Assembly (NCBI GenBank): GCA_963727765.1
Contig: CAVSGZ010000008.1
Coordinates: 954,796-1,018,795, forward strand
DNA length: 64,000 nt
Source: FEN-299 sp963727765
GTDB lineage: Bacteria; Acidobacteriota; Vicinamibacteria; Vicinamibacterales; Fen-181
Direction of reading: 5' to 3'
Each line of letters opens with the position of its first letter. Position 1 is the first letter of the stretch. The position numbers were made by a program, and so were the translations under genes. Shown here piece by piece: positions 47,815 through 56,710 of this stretch. The notes below the pieces were generated by a model. The model did not search any database, was not told the origin of the DNA, and was given only the letters and a program-made list of their open reading frames with translations.

Positions 47815-50553
47815 ATGGAACCCAGGGACAGAACGGAATTCACCTTCATTTCGAAGGCGCTGCCGGAGGACACCTTCTCGGTCGTGAAATTCAGCGGAAC
47901 CGAGGCGATCTCCAGGCCTTACCAGTTCGACATCACCCTGTCTTCCCAGGACCCGGAGATCGACCTGAAGGCCGTGCTGCAGAATCCCGCGACGCTGACG
48001 ATCGTCCACGCCGGCGAAGAACTGCCGTTCCATGGCGTCCTGGCCGGATTCGAACAGCTCCACGAGGTGAAGCAGCACGCGTTCTACCGCGCCATCCTGG
48101 TTCCGAAACTCTGGAATGCAGGCCTGTACCACGAGAACCAGATCTTCCTCGACAAGACCGTTCCGCAGATCATCGACGAGGTATTGAAACAGGCGGGGAT
48201 GGGCGGCCAAGACTACGAGTTGAGCCTAACGCGAAGCTATCCGGCCTGGGAGTATGTCTGCCAGTACCAGGAGACCGATCTCGACTTCATGTCCCGCTGG
48301 ATGGAACGGGAGGGGATCTACTACTTCTTCGAGCAGACCGAACAGGGCGCGAAGATGGTCGTCTGCGACAATCTCTCCATCCATAAAGACATCCAGGGGG
48401 ATGCCGACGTCCCCTACTCGCCGCCCTCGGGCCTGATCGCCTTGAACAAGGACATCGTCAGGGAGTTCGCCTGCCGCCAGCAGATGCTTCCCGCCAAGGT
48501 GGTCTTGAAGGACCACAACTACCGCAAGCCCGGTCTCGAGATGAAGGCCGAGGCGACCGTCGATCCCAACGGGTGCGGGGAAGTCTATCTGTACGGAGAG
48601 CACTTCAAGGACGCCGGGCAAGGGAACGACCTCGCCAAGATCAGGGCGGAAGAGCTGCTCTGCAGGGAACGGGAATTCCATGGGGAAGCGAATGCCCCGG
48701 CGTTCTCCGCCGGATACGTGTTCGAGCTGAGCGGGCATTATCGGAGCGAGTACAACCGACGGTATCTCATCGTCGAGGTCGCTCACCAGGGGAGCCAATC
48801 GGAGACGCTTGTGGCCGGCCTCGGCAAGGACAACTCAGGGCAGGAGGAAACGGCCGGGTATTCGAACCGTTTCGTCTGCATTCCCGCCGACGTGCAGTTT
48901 CGCCCGGAACGCCGCACCGAGAAACCGAGATTCCACGGGACGATGAACGCCTTGGTGGACGCGGCGGGCGACGGCAAGTACGCCGAACTGGACGACCAGG
49001 GACGCTACAAAGTCATCCTGCCCCTGGATCTCAGCGGCAGGAAGGATGGCAAGGCTTCACGCTTCGTCCGCATGGCCCAACCCTATTCGGGCTTCACCGC
49101 ATCCGACGGCGTCCAGGGCCCGTCGGGCATGCACTTCCCGCTGCACAAGGGAGCCGAGGTCCTCTTGACCTTCGTGGACGGCGATCCGGACCGTCCCGTC
49201 ATCAGCGGCGCGGTTCCCAATCCCCAGACTGTCAGCCCGGTGGTGCAGGGGAATCAGACGCAGAGCGTCATCCGCGACCACTACGGCAACGAGCTCATTC
49301 TCGACTCCACCCCGGGCGACGAGCACATCCGGCTCTACAGCCCCCACCACAACTCCGGGCTCGAACTCGGCCGGTCCATGCTGCATTGGTCCGCCAGCGA
49401 CGCCAGCCAGTTCTCCGCCGGCAACAACTGGGGCGTCACCATCGGCAACAAGCTCGATTTCACGTTCGGGTCCTTCACTGAGGTGAAGGCCGGATTCTCG
49501 AACTCGGTCACCGTCGGGTACAAGGTCGATTTCAATTGCGGCGTCACGCACTCGGTCGACTATGCCCTCGATCTGAAATCGAATTACGAGCCGGTGGTTC
49601 AATGCTCCAACAAGGACATCCTGACCGCGGCCGGGGAAGACCAGGTGCTGACGGCGGGAGACCAGGTGTGCATCATCAGCGGCGACAGAGGGGCGAAGAC
49701 GGACATGGAGGATGCGGCGGAAAAAGCGGCGGCGAGCGCGGCCGCGCCGGGACATCTGCAGACGTGGAGGAAAAGACAGGCGGCGGCGGCGCACGCCGCG
49801 GCGGCTGGAGAGCAGAAGCCCTCTGATGCGGTACGGAACAACAGGTCGGTCATCAATGTCTTTCCCGAGAAGATGATCCTGTCGGTGGGCGCGAAGAATG
49901 AAACCTACAAGATCGACAACGTGAGTCGAGTTCCCAGCATCGATAGGAAGGATCATAGGCCCGGGGAGATATTCACCAAGACCCCTCCTCAGAAAGAGCT
50001 GACCAAGTACTCGGTTTATTCCGCCTTGATCTCGGCGGGTCTAGGGATAGGTTCGGAAATCCCCCAGGACCAGGTTGCACGGGGCATTACGGGGGGGATT
50101 CTGGGGGGGCTGACCGGAGTGCTGGGGATCTGGCTGAACCTGAAAATCCGGAAATGGGCTAAGACGTATACGAATGACGAGGCCATCGAGCCTGTCGGTC
50201 ACATGGATCCCGCCGCCCGGATCGAGATGGACCACGAGGGGAAGGTCCTCGTCAATTCCAAACAGAAGAGTGTGGTCATTCGAGTCGGAGCGAACATCGA
50301 TCCCGCTTCCCAATCACCCGTCAAGACGCTCGAAGGGTCCGGCCTTCGGCTGGATGGGGATGCAGTATTGCTGGGAAGGCATGAGAAGCTCGCTGACCGG
50401 AATTCGCAGACGGGCTCGAGGCTCAAGCTGGAGAACACGGGGAATGTCCGCCTGGTGGCGGAACAGAACGGCGTGATCAAGGCCGGGACGAACCTCTATC
50501 TCGAGGGCACGGTTGTCTATGGCCCGGGCGGAAATCTGAAGATCCTCAAATAG
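47815..50553 (+). CDS. vgrG: T6SS spike protein VgrG (TssI) with a hydrophobic segment in its tail extension
   Basis: This 912-residue protein starts at the ATG at 47815, because GAGG at 47804-47807 stands 7 bases before it and only one base before the TTG at 47809. Residues 1-480 form the gp27/gp5-like core: FTFISKALPEDTFSVVKFSG, FHGVLAGFEQLHE, EGIYYFFEQ, the OB-fold region and MHFPLHKGAEVLLTFVDGDPDRPVI. A beta-helix needle (about 490-600) follows. Beyond the usual end, residues about 620-912 include an Ala/Lys-rich helix, a hydrophobic stretch around 735-780 (ISAGLGIG, then ITGGILGGLTGVLGIWLNLK) and a second beta-helix-like part ending GPGGNLKILK. The tail may be an effector domain or a docking site for the downstream proteins. 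Confidence 0.92.
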   Translation: MEPRDRTEFTFISKALPEDTFSVVKFSGTEAISRPYQFDITLSSQDPEIDLKAVLQNPATLTIVHAGEELPFHGVLAGFEQLHEVKQHAFYRAILVPKLWNAGLYHENQIFLDKTVPQIIDEVLKQAGMGGQDYELSLTRSYPAWEYVCQYQETDLDFMSRWMEREGIYYFFEQTEQGAKMVVCDNLSIHKDIQGDADVPYSPPSGLIALNKDIVREFACRQQMLPAKVVLKDHNYRKPGLEMKAEATVDPNGCGEVYLYGEHFKDAGQGNDLAKIRAEELLCREREFHGEANAPAFSAGYVFELSGHYRSEYNRRYLIVEVAHQGSQSETLVAGLGKDNSGQEETAGYSNRFVCIPADVQFRPERRTEKPRFHGTMNALVDAAGDGKYAELDDQGRYKVILPLDLSGRKDGKASRFVRMAQPYSGFTASDGVQGPSGMHFPLHKGAEVLLTFVDGDPDRPVISGAVPNPQTVSPVVQGNQTQSVIRDHYGNELILDSTPGDEHIRLYSPHHNSGLELGRSMLHWSASDASQFSAGNNWGVTIGNKLDFTFGSFTEVKAGFSNSVTVGYKVDFNCGVTHSVDYALDLKSNYEPVVQCSNKDILTAAGEDQVLTAGDQVCIISGDRGAKTDMEDAAEKAAASAAAPGHLQTWRKRQAAAAHAAAAGEQKPSDAVRNNRSVINVFPEKMILSVGAKNETYKIDNVSRVPSIDRKDHRPGEIFTKTPPQKELTKYSVYSALISAGLGIGSEIPQDQVARGITGGILGGLTGVLGIWLNLKIRKWAKTYTNDEAIEPVGHMDPAARIEMDHEGKVLVNSKQKSVVIRVGANIDPASQSPVKTLEGSGLRLDGDAVLLGRHEKLADRNSQTGSRLKLENTGNVRLVAEQNGVIKAGTNLYLEGTVVYGPGGNLKILK

Positions 50554-50573
50554 AGTTCGGCGCAGGTGCTGCT

Positions 50574-53207
50574 GTGAGAATAGTCACCACGACGCCATTT
50601 CTGGCCGCGGGAATTCCCGGGAGAATGAACTACCCCGGGCATTCCCTGACATTGATCGTCAAGGGGACATTTGCCTTCGACTCCGAAGGGAAGACGGTTC
50701 CCGCAGAGGATCCGGCCTTCCCTTTCGGTGACCAGTTCTATCCGGACGATGAGAGACGCGAGAGCGTTCGATATGAGTCCGACTTCGCGTGGTTCAAGCC
50801 CAGAGCCGATCTGCTCTTGATCGGGAAATGCCATGCGCCGGAAGGAAGACCGGCCACGGCCTGTCCTGTCACCTTTCAAGTGGGATCGAAATCCAGACAC
50901 CTCGTTGTATTCGGGCGCCGCCGCTGGAGGCGGAACGCGCTCGGACTGTGGAAGATGACAGAACCCGAGCCGTTCAGTGAGATCGACCTGCGCTATGAGA
51001 ACAGCTTCGGCGGTGAAGGCTACGCATACAATCCGATCGGGAAAGGACTCAACGCGGAGCACGACCCGGACGGCAGACAGTTCCGGTTTCTTCCCAATAT
51101 CGAAGATCCTCATGCGTTGACCGAGTCACCGAGGAGCCGCCGGCCGCCGGCAGGGTTCGGGCCGTTGAACCGCATGTGGGATGAGCGCCGGTCGAGGACG
51201 GGCACCTACAAGGGAAAGTACGAAAAGGAGCGCTGGCCCTGGCTTCCAGAAGACTTCGACTGGGGCCACTTCAACGCGGCTCCGCCGGAGCTGCAGGTCG
51301 AGGGATATCTCCGCGGCGATGAGGAGCTCTCCTTCGAGAACCTGCACTCGAAGCATCCTCAGTATCACGCTCAGCTGCCCGGCGTCAGGGTGCGGTGCTT
51401 TCTGCACAAGTCGGCCGAACGCGAAGAACAGGAAGGGCACTTCGAAGAGGTGTCCATGAACCTGGACACGCTCTGGGTGGATATGGAGGCCGGGAAGCTG
51501 GTGCTGGTCTGGCGCGGTTGGGCTCCGGTGCTTTCAGAAGATTACGAAGAGGTGAAGGACCTGTTCGTCTTGTCCGAGCCGGTCGAGAAGACGCCCGCCG
51601 TTTTGGACGAATGCCGTCAGCTGTTCCGTGCTCGGAAGGCGGAGGAGGAAAGAGAGTGGACCGGGGAAGCCGAAGCGCCGGAAGCATCCGGAGCGACCGC
51701 GGCGTCCGCGCCGCGGCCGGAAACCGGACCTGAACCGGTTTCGACGGCTGATGCATCAGCGGACCCTGAAGTCGAAGAACTCCAGTCCCAGGTGGATGCG
51801 CTCATGGTTCAGATGGGCGTCAACCCTGACGACCTGGCCCCCGAAGTGAGGGAGGGGCAGTCGCGCATGATCCGGAAACTCGCCGAGACCGACCGGGCAA
51901 ACCTCGCCGAGGTGGAACAGCGGGAGATTGACGGCCAGATGCGCGATGCCTTTGCCAAGCTCGATCTGGATCCGGACCACCTGCCGCCGCTCAGCGCGAA
52001 AGCGCAGGCCGAGCAGCTGCGCTTTCTGAAGGAACTGGGGATCAAGCCGACCGCTGTCGCCACAGACCCGGAGTTCGGAAAAGTCCTAGCCCTGATGGGA
52101 GCCGCCCTGCCGAAGATGGGCCTCGATCCGGAGAACCTCGAGCCGCTGCTGGAGCAGGCGAAGAAGTACACGGGGCGGTTCAAGAAGCAATTCGGCATCG
52201 AGGAGGAAGAAGAACGGGCCGCGAAGGAGACAGAACCAGATGTGCCATATGCGGCGCGCGACGTGGTAGAGGAAAGGGCCGCCCGCGGCGAATCGTTCTC
52301 CGGAGAGGATCTCCACGGTTTGGATCTATCCGGGCTGGATCTGTCCGGGCTCGATTTCTCCAAATCGAACCTCGCGGGTGCGGTCCTCGCCGGATCGAAC
52401 CTGCAGTCGTCCATCCTAAGCGGAGCAGATCTCACGGGTGCCAACCTCCTGGGGGCGGATCTCACAGGCGCCAATCTGTCGGAGGCGGACCTGTCGAAGA
52501 CGAAGATGGGAACGTCCATCCTCAAAGACGCCGATTGCACCGGCTGCATCCTCATGAACTCAGACCTCACGGGCGCGATCCTCACCGATGCCGTCTTCGA
52601 ACGCGCCCGGATGGCGGGAGCGGTCCTGGACAGGGTCGAGGCCAGGGACACGAATTTCTCGGAGGCGGATCTGACGGAATGCAGGTTCCGGGAGAGCGCT
52701 TGCTCCGGCGCCGACTTCTCGAAAGCCAGAATGGACAACGCGGACTTCCAGGGAGCCGACTTGAGCCACGCGTCCGTAGAAGGCGCTACGGGTCGCAAGG
52801 TCAACCTGGCTGAGGCGAACCTGGCTGAGCTCAGAGCTTCGGAGAGTTGCGACTTCACTGAAGGCGTCTTCTGGAATGCTGTTGGCCCGGGCTCCATTTG
52901 GGAGGGCTCCAACCTGACCGGGAGCGATTTTCGCGGCGCCCGGATGGAAGGCGCCGTCTTCACCGGTTCCTGCCTGAAACAGGCCGACCTGTCGGCCTCA
53001 GATATGAAATTCTCCCGCTTCAACAAGGCCAGCCTGCGGGACGCGCGCCTGGTCCGGATGAATCTCTTCCAGGGGAGCCTCGAGAAGGCCGATCTGACCG
53101 GAGCAGATCTCAGTGGTTCGAACATGTATGGCGTCGAGTTCCTGAACGCGGTCGTGGAGAAGATCAGGACCGAAGGGACGAACTTGCAGATGTCCAAGCT
53201 CCAGTAG
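50574..53207 (+). CDS. DUF2169 domain fused to pentapeptide repeats (T6SS accessory)
   Basis: This 877-residue protein starts at a GTG 20 bases after vgrG. Residues 1-340 are a DUF2169 domain (MRIVTTTPFLAAGIPGRMNY, LIVKGTFAFDSEGK, YENSFGGEGYAYNPIGKG, PGVRVRCFLHKS). Residues 350-570 are an acidic helical linker that contains three spaced copies of a short motif: GVNPDDLAPE (about 414), DLDPDHLPPL (464) and GLDPENLEPL (516). From about residue 575 to the end there are pentapeptide repeats of the A(D/N)LXX type (ADLTGANLLGADLTGANL). DUF2169 proteins commonly sit beside VgrG and DUF4150 PAAR genes and are thought to help load cargo on the spike. The repeats should fold as a square right-handed beta-helix. 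Confidence 0.85.
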   Translation: MRIVTTTPFLAAGIPGRMNYPGHSLTLIVKGTFAFDSEGKTVPAEDPAFPFGDQFYPDDERRESVRYESDFAWFKPRADLLLIGKCHAPEGRPATACPVTFQVGSKSRHLVVFGRRRWRRNALGLWKMTEPEPFSEIDLRYENSFGGEGYAYNPIGKGLNAEHDPDGRQFRFLPNIEDPHALTESPRSRRPPAGFGPLNRMWDERRSRTGTYKGKYEKERWPWLPEDFDWGHFNAAPPELQVEGYLRGDEELSFENLHSKHPQYHAQLPGVRVRCFLHKSAEREEQEGHFEEVSMNLDTLWVDMEAGKLVLVWRGWAPVLSEDYEEVKDLFVLSEPVEKTPAVLDECRQLFRARKAEEEREWTGEAEAPEASGATAASAPRPETGPEPVSTADASADPEVEELQSQVDALMVQMGVNPDDLAPEVREGQSRMIRKLAETDRANLAEVEQREIDGQMRDAFAKLDLDPDHLPPLSAKAQAEQLRFLKELGIKPTAVATDPEFGKVLALMGAALPKMGLDPENLEPLLEQAKKYTGRFKKQFGIEEEEERAAKETEPDVPYAARDVVEERAARGESFSGEDLHGLDLSGLDLSGLDFSKSNLAGAVLAGSNLQSSILSGADLTGANLLGADLTGANLSEADLSKTKMGTSILKDADCTGCILMNSDLTGAILTDAVFERARMAGAVLDRVEARDTNFSEADLTECRFRESACSGADFSKARMDNADFQGADLSHASVEGATGRKVNLAEANLAELRASESCDFTEGVFWNAVGPGSIWEGSNLTGSDFRGARMEGAVFTGSCLKQADLSASDMKFSRFNKASLRDARLVRMNLFQGSLEKADLTGADLSGSNMYGVEFLNAVVEKIRTEGTNLQMSKLQ

Positions 53208-53229
53208 GTAGCGATGCGGGTGTGATCCC

Positions 53230-55341
53230 ATGAGTGATTTCGAGAACCTGGACTTCGCCAAGATCGACCTCAAGCAGCTGGCCGAGGAGTTCAAGAACTT
53301 CGGCAAGACGCTGTTGACCGCCGAGGAAGTGCTTCGGAAGGCGCAGGCCGGAGAATCCCTGGCGGGGACGCAGCTGTGGAACCTGGATCTCTCGGGAGCT
53401 GACCTGCGCGGCGCGCGCTTGGAAGACTCGACGTTTCTCAAGGTCAGGCTTACGGGCGCGGATCTGGAAGGCGCAAGTCTATCCGGCGTGACGTTTCAGG
53501 AATCGGATCTCGGACAAGCCAGGCTTGCTGGCGCGGACCTTTCGCAGGCTCGGATGGTGAATACGACCTGCGACAAGGCCGTGTTCCATGGGGCCAACCT
53601 CTCCGGCCTGAGGGTGAGCATCGAGCAGACGCTCCTGAAAGACCCCAACGACATCAAACCCTCACCGCGACTAATGGAACTGGCGCAACAGGATCCGTCC
53701 AGTCTCGACTATGAATCGCTCGACCTCGGTCTGGAGGACTTGGGAATCTCCGAGGGCGATTTCGGCCCCGGCAGTAGCAGCATGAATGGGGCTGACTTCT
53801 CCCGGGCGATGCTCGCCAATGCGAGATTCGGGCAGGTGGCGCTCGAAGATGTCGATCTGAGCGGAAGCGATCTGGAGGGGGCCTCCTTTGCCGGTTGCCT
53901 GATGAAGGGAGCCAGGCTCGACGGGGCTCGGCTCAGCGGTACGAGGTTCTTTGGCACCGACCTTTCGACGGTGACGGGCATGGCCGGGGAACGTCCCGGC
54001 TGTACGTTTTCGAACTCCGATATCGCGCAGAGGCATTTCGCCGGAGCACGGCTGGCAGGGAGCAGGTTCGACGGGGTGGACCTTTCAGGAAGCGATTTCA
54101 CGGGCGCCGACTTGAAGGGGGTTGCGTGCAACGCGACCGAGATCCCGAAGTCCTGTTTCAAGCAAGCCAACCTCGCGGGAGGTAGGTTCGAAGGCGTGGA
54201 TCTTTCGGACGGCGATTTCACGGGATCCGATTTGACGGATGCGGCGTTTTCAGATGTCAAGCTCCCGAAGGCCTGTTTCAAAGGGGCGGTGCTGAAGGGG
54301 ACGTCATTCGCGAATGCCGATCTGGCCGAATCGGATTTTTCGGGCCATGACCTGAGAGAGACCGCCTTTGCCAGTTGCTCGCTCAGGGATGCCACGCTGA
54401 GAGGCGCGATTCTCGAGGGCATTCGGCTCGAGCAGTGCATCCTGGAGAACGTCGACTTCAGCGGCATCGACCTGTCCACGGCGGATTTTGCGGGCGCGCG
54501 TCTCATGGGCGCCAGGTTCACCGGCTGCAACCTGGGCGATGCGGATTTCAGCAATGCCGAAGTCCGCGGTGCCGACTTCCGGGACGCAAGGCTCGACGGC
54601 ACTCAGTTCTCCGAGGCCGACCTGCGCGAGGCGAACTTCAGCCGCGCCACCCTCCACTACTGTGAAATGTCGGGGTGCAAGCTGGAAGGCGCAGATTTCA
54701 GCGGCGCCGTGATAGAGAACACGGATCTGGAGGGGGTCGATTTCACGAGCACCCGCGTGGACCATTCGACCTTCAGACTCTGCAACCTGTCCAGGTCCCG
54801 CTGGGCGGGCATGGAGCTCTCAGGCTGCGATTTCACCGACTCCGATCTCTCGAAATCCGACATGAAGGCCGCCCGGCTGGAATCGGCCGTGCTGCGACAG
54901 GTCAATCTCACGGAAGCGGATCTGTCCAATGCGGACCTCAGCCGAGCCCGCGGCGAGGCCGTCTGCTTTACCGGCGCGCAGATGGCAGGCGCAAAGGCCC
55001 ACGATGCCGATCTGCGCTGCTCCAATTTCGACAGGGCAAAGCTCGGCGGCAGCGATTTCGTCCGGGCCCGCCTCGACCGGTCGATCTTCACCCGCGCAGA
55101 ATGTGACGGGGCGAGATTCGTCAACGCGCGCATCCCGTTTGCCGATTTCTCCCATGCCGGTCTGCGCAGCGCCGACTTTTCGGACGCCGATCTCGAGCAG
55201 TGCGTCCTGCACGGCGTCGATGACGGGGGAGCGGTCTGGAGTGGCGCCAACCGGAAAGACGTGACCGCAACGGACCGGGCCCTCAAGGAGGCCGAGGAAT
55301 GGACGCCTCCTCCCTTCGAGATCCCGACGAGAAGGACGTAG
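53230..55341 (+). CDS. Large pentapeptide repeat protein of the T6SS spike module
   Basis: This 703-residue protein starts at the ATG at 53230. A 45-residue helical N-terminus (LKQLAEEFKNFGKTLLTAEEVLRKAQ) is followed by pentapeptide repeats over most of the length (LDLSGADLRGARLEDSTF and similar), interrupted near residues 135-175 by a non-repeat insertion (LLKDPNDIKPSPRLMELA). The repeats stop about 25 residues before the end. Such a rod could be 40-50 nm of stacked coils at most and might act as scaffold or DNA-mimic-like effector. No enzymatic domain is visible. It is co-directional and closely spaced with the genes on both sides. Confidence 0.82.
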   Translation: MSDFENLDFAKIDLKQLAEEFKNFGKTLLTAEEVLRKAQAGESLAGTQLWNLDLSGADLRGARLEDSTFLKVRLTGADLEGASLSGVTFQESDLGQARLAGADLSQARMVNTTCDKAVFHGANLSGLRVSIEQTLLKDPNDIKPSPRLMELAQQDPSSLDYESLDLGLEDLGISEGDFGPGSSSMNGADFSRAMLANARFGQVALEDVDLSGSDLEGASFAGCLMKGARLDGARLSGTRFFGTDLSTVTGMAGERPGCTFSNSDIAQRHFAGARLAGSRFDGVDLSGSDFTGADLKGVACNATEIPKSCFKQANLAGGRFEGVDLSDGDFTGSDLTDAAFSDVKLPKACFKGAVLKGTSFANADLAESDFSGHDLRETAFASCSLRDATLRGAILEGIRLEQCILENVDFSGIDLSTADFAGARLMGARFTGCNLGDADFSNAEVRGADFRDARLDGTQFSEADLREANFSRATLHYCEMSGCKLEGADFSGAVIENTDLEGVDFTSTRVDHSTFRLCNLSRSRWAGMELSGCDFTDSDLSKSDMKAARLESAVLRQVNLTEADLSNADLSRARGEAVCFTGAQMAGAKAHDADLRCSNFDRAKLGGSDFVRARLDRSIFTRAECDGARFVNARIPFADFSHAGLRSADFSDADLEQCVLHGVDDGGAVWSGANRKDVTATDRALKEAEEWTPPPFEIPTRRT

Positions 55342-55345
55342 AGCC

Positions 55346-56095
55346 ATGAACAGGATCGCGACGGCCGTGAAATCGTTGTCCGCTGAGACCCGTTTCGATT
55401 CCGCCCGCGTCGTCGAAGACGAGCGGGGCGACGGCACGGTCCAGGTGAATCTGGACAGGCCCGGCCCACGGGCGATCATCACCGCTCGAGTCGCTGTGTC
55501 CCGCACGGCGCCGCTGGCCGTCGGCGACAGCGTGCTCGTCGCCGGGGATCCCTCGGCGGAGCTCTACGTCATCGGCACACTCGGGCCCTTCAGCCCGGAG
55601 CCGCTGTCTCCACGCATGCTGCGGACAGAGCACGGCGCCCGCGCCGTGCTGTCGGAGGATGCGGCGACAAAATCCCGCGTGCTACAGGTCTACTCGCCGC
55701 GCGATGAGCTCGTGTTCGAGTACGACCCTGTCGGGGAGAAGGCGCGGGTCAACATTTCCCGGGGGAATCTGGAGTTGAGCACGGGGGATGGAGACATTGA
55801 GCTCCGGTCGGCGCGCACTGTCCGGATCGGAGGGCGTGCCATTGAGATGAACAGCGACGAGCTGAATGTGACGGCTGCCTCCTCCCGGTGGGTCGTCGAG
55901 CGCATGGAAACCCTGGCCGGCACCCTGGTCGAAAGAGCCAGGAATGTCTACCGTACTGTGGAACAGCTCGCGCAGCTCAAGGCCGGCCGGATGCGAACGC
56001 TGGTGGACCAGACATTCCACTTCAAGAGCCGCAGGGCGTTCTTGAAAGCCGAGGAGGACTTCAAGATCAAGGGCGAGAAGGTCCACCTAGGATAA
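55346..56095 (+). CDS. DUF3540 domain protein of the T6SS spike module
   Basis: This 249-residue protein starts 4 bases after the previous stop. The N-terminal half forms a small beta-domain (VQVNLDRPGPRAIITARVAVSR, GDSVLVAGDPSAELYVIGTLG) that resembles an OB-fold. The C-terminal half carries beta-helix-like strands (ARVNISRGNLELSTGDGDIEL) and a helix, ending in FKIKGEKVHLG, which resembles the needle end of VgrG. DUF3540 proteins co-occur with DUF2169 and DUF4150 genes in T6SS spike operons. It may extend the VgrG needle or connect it to the PAAR-like tip; this is inference from context. Confidence 0.8.
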   Translation: MNRIATAVKSLSAETRFDSARVVEDERGDGTVQVNLDRPGPRAIITARVAVSRTAPLAVGDSVLVAGDPSAELYVIGTLGPFSPEPLSPRMLRTEHGARAVLSEDAATKSRVLQVYSPRDELVFEYDPVGEKARVNISRGNLELSTGDGDIELRSARTVRIGGRAIEMNSDELNVTAASSRWVVERMETLAGTLVERARNVYRTVEQLAQLKAGRMRTLVDQTFHFKSRRAFLKAEEDFKIKGEKVHLG

Positions 56096-56116
56096 CTGTC
56101 AGAAAGGACTCGTGGC

Positions 56117-56524
56117 ATGTTTCCAGCATCGACCAAGGGCGGCGGCAATTGTCTTGCGCTCCCCGACGTATGCAAGACGCCCGCACCTCCCGCTGGGCCT
56201 GTTCCCATTCCCTATCCGAATACGGGCATGCTCAACCAGGCTGTCAAGACGTCCACGAAGGTCAAGTTCTGCGGCAAGGAGGCCCTGAGTACCAAGTCGG
56301 AGATTCCCCGCTCCATGGGCGACGAAGCGGGTACGGCAGGCGGGGTCGTATCCGGAAGGAACATGGACAAGGTCACCTTCAAGAAGGGTAGTTCCAAGGT
56401 GAAAGTGGAGGGCCTTCCCGTCGTCTACCTCACATCCATGACGGCCCACAACGGCAGCAATGCCAACGCGCCCTGCGGCGCCGTCGTCGCGCCCAGCCAG
56501 GTCAAGGTGATCATCGCCCCGTGA
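56117..56524 (+). CDS. DUF4150 PAAR-like spike tip protein
   Basis: This 135-residue protein (MFPASTKGGGNCLALPDVCKTP, then PAGPVPIPYPNTGM) matches the DUF4150 PAAR-like family, with the conserved Cys/Pro pattern, KVKFCGKEALSTKSEIPRSMGDEAGTAGGVVSG and a final PCGAVVAPSQVKV. It should cap the VgrG needle. There is no C-terminal toxin extension: the protein ends directly after the PAAR-like fold. It is the last gene of the T6SS operon; the next gene, 186 bases on, is an unrelated receptor. Confidence 0.88.
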   Translation: MFPASTKGGGNCLALPDVCKTPAPPAGPVPIPYPNTGMLNQAVKTSTKVKFCGKEALSTKSEIPRSMGDEAGTAGGVVSGRNMDKVTFKKGSSKVKVEGLPVVYLTSMTAHNGSNANAPCGAVVAPSQVKVIIAP

Positions 56525-56635
56525 ACGATGCCGCGAGGCGGCTCGCCACCCAGAACAGTCGCGACCCGGCGTCCCGACAAGTCCTGCCAGGCGCCCCTGG
56601 GCGACCGAGGCCAGCGCCACTCATCTATTGTAGAA

Positions 56636-56653
56636 TGTCACACACTTGTCACA
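56636..56653 (+). promoter_or_regulatory. Direct repeat TGTCACA upstream of the TonB-dependent receptor
   Basis: TGTCACA occurs at 56636-56642 and again at 56647-56653, 11 bases apart from start to start, i.e. one DNA turn. It lies about 60 bases before the receptor start. It could be an operator for a regulator binding on one face of the helix. No clear -35/-10 pair could be set beside it. Confidence 0.3.
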
Positions 56654-56710
56654 GATCGTACAGGTAGGATTGGCGCCGGTAGTTCAACTTGCACAGGCGG
56701 AGGAGGGGTC

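Noticed and set aside
52290..55300. CRISPR-like or tandem DNA repeats
   Set aside because: The periodicity is at the protein level (pentapeptide repeats); DNA copies are too divergent and have no spacer structure. No CRISPR array was seen in the window.
56117..56524. PAAR-like protein as a toxin carrier
   Set aside because: The protein ends right after the PAAR-like fold, with no extension for an effector domain.
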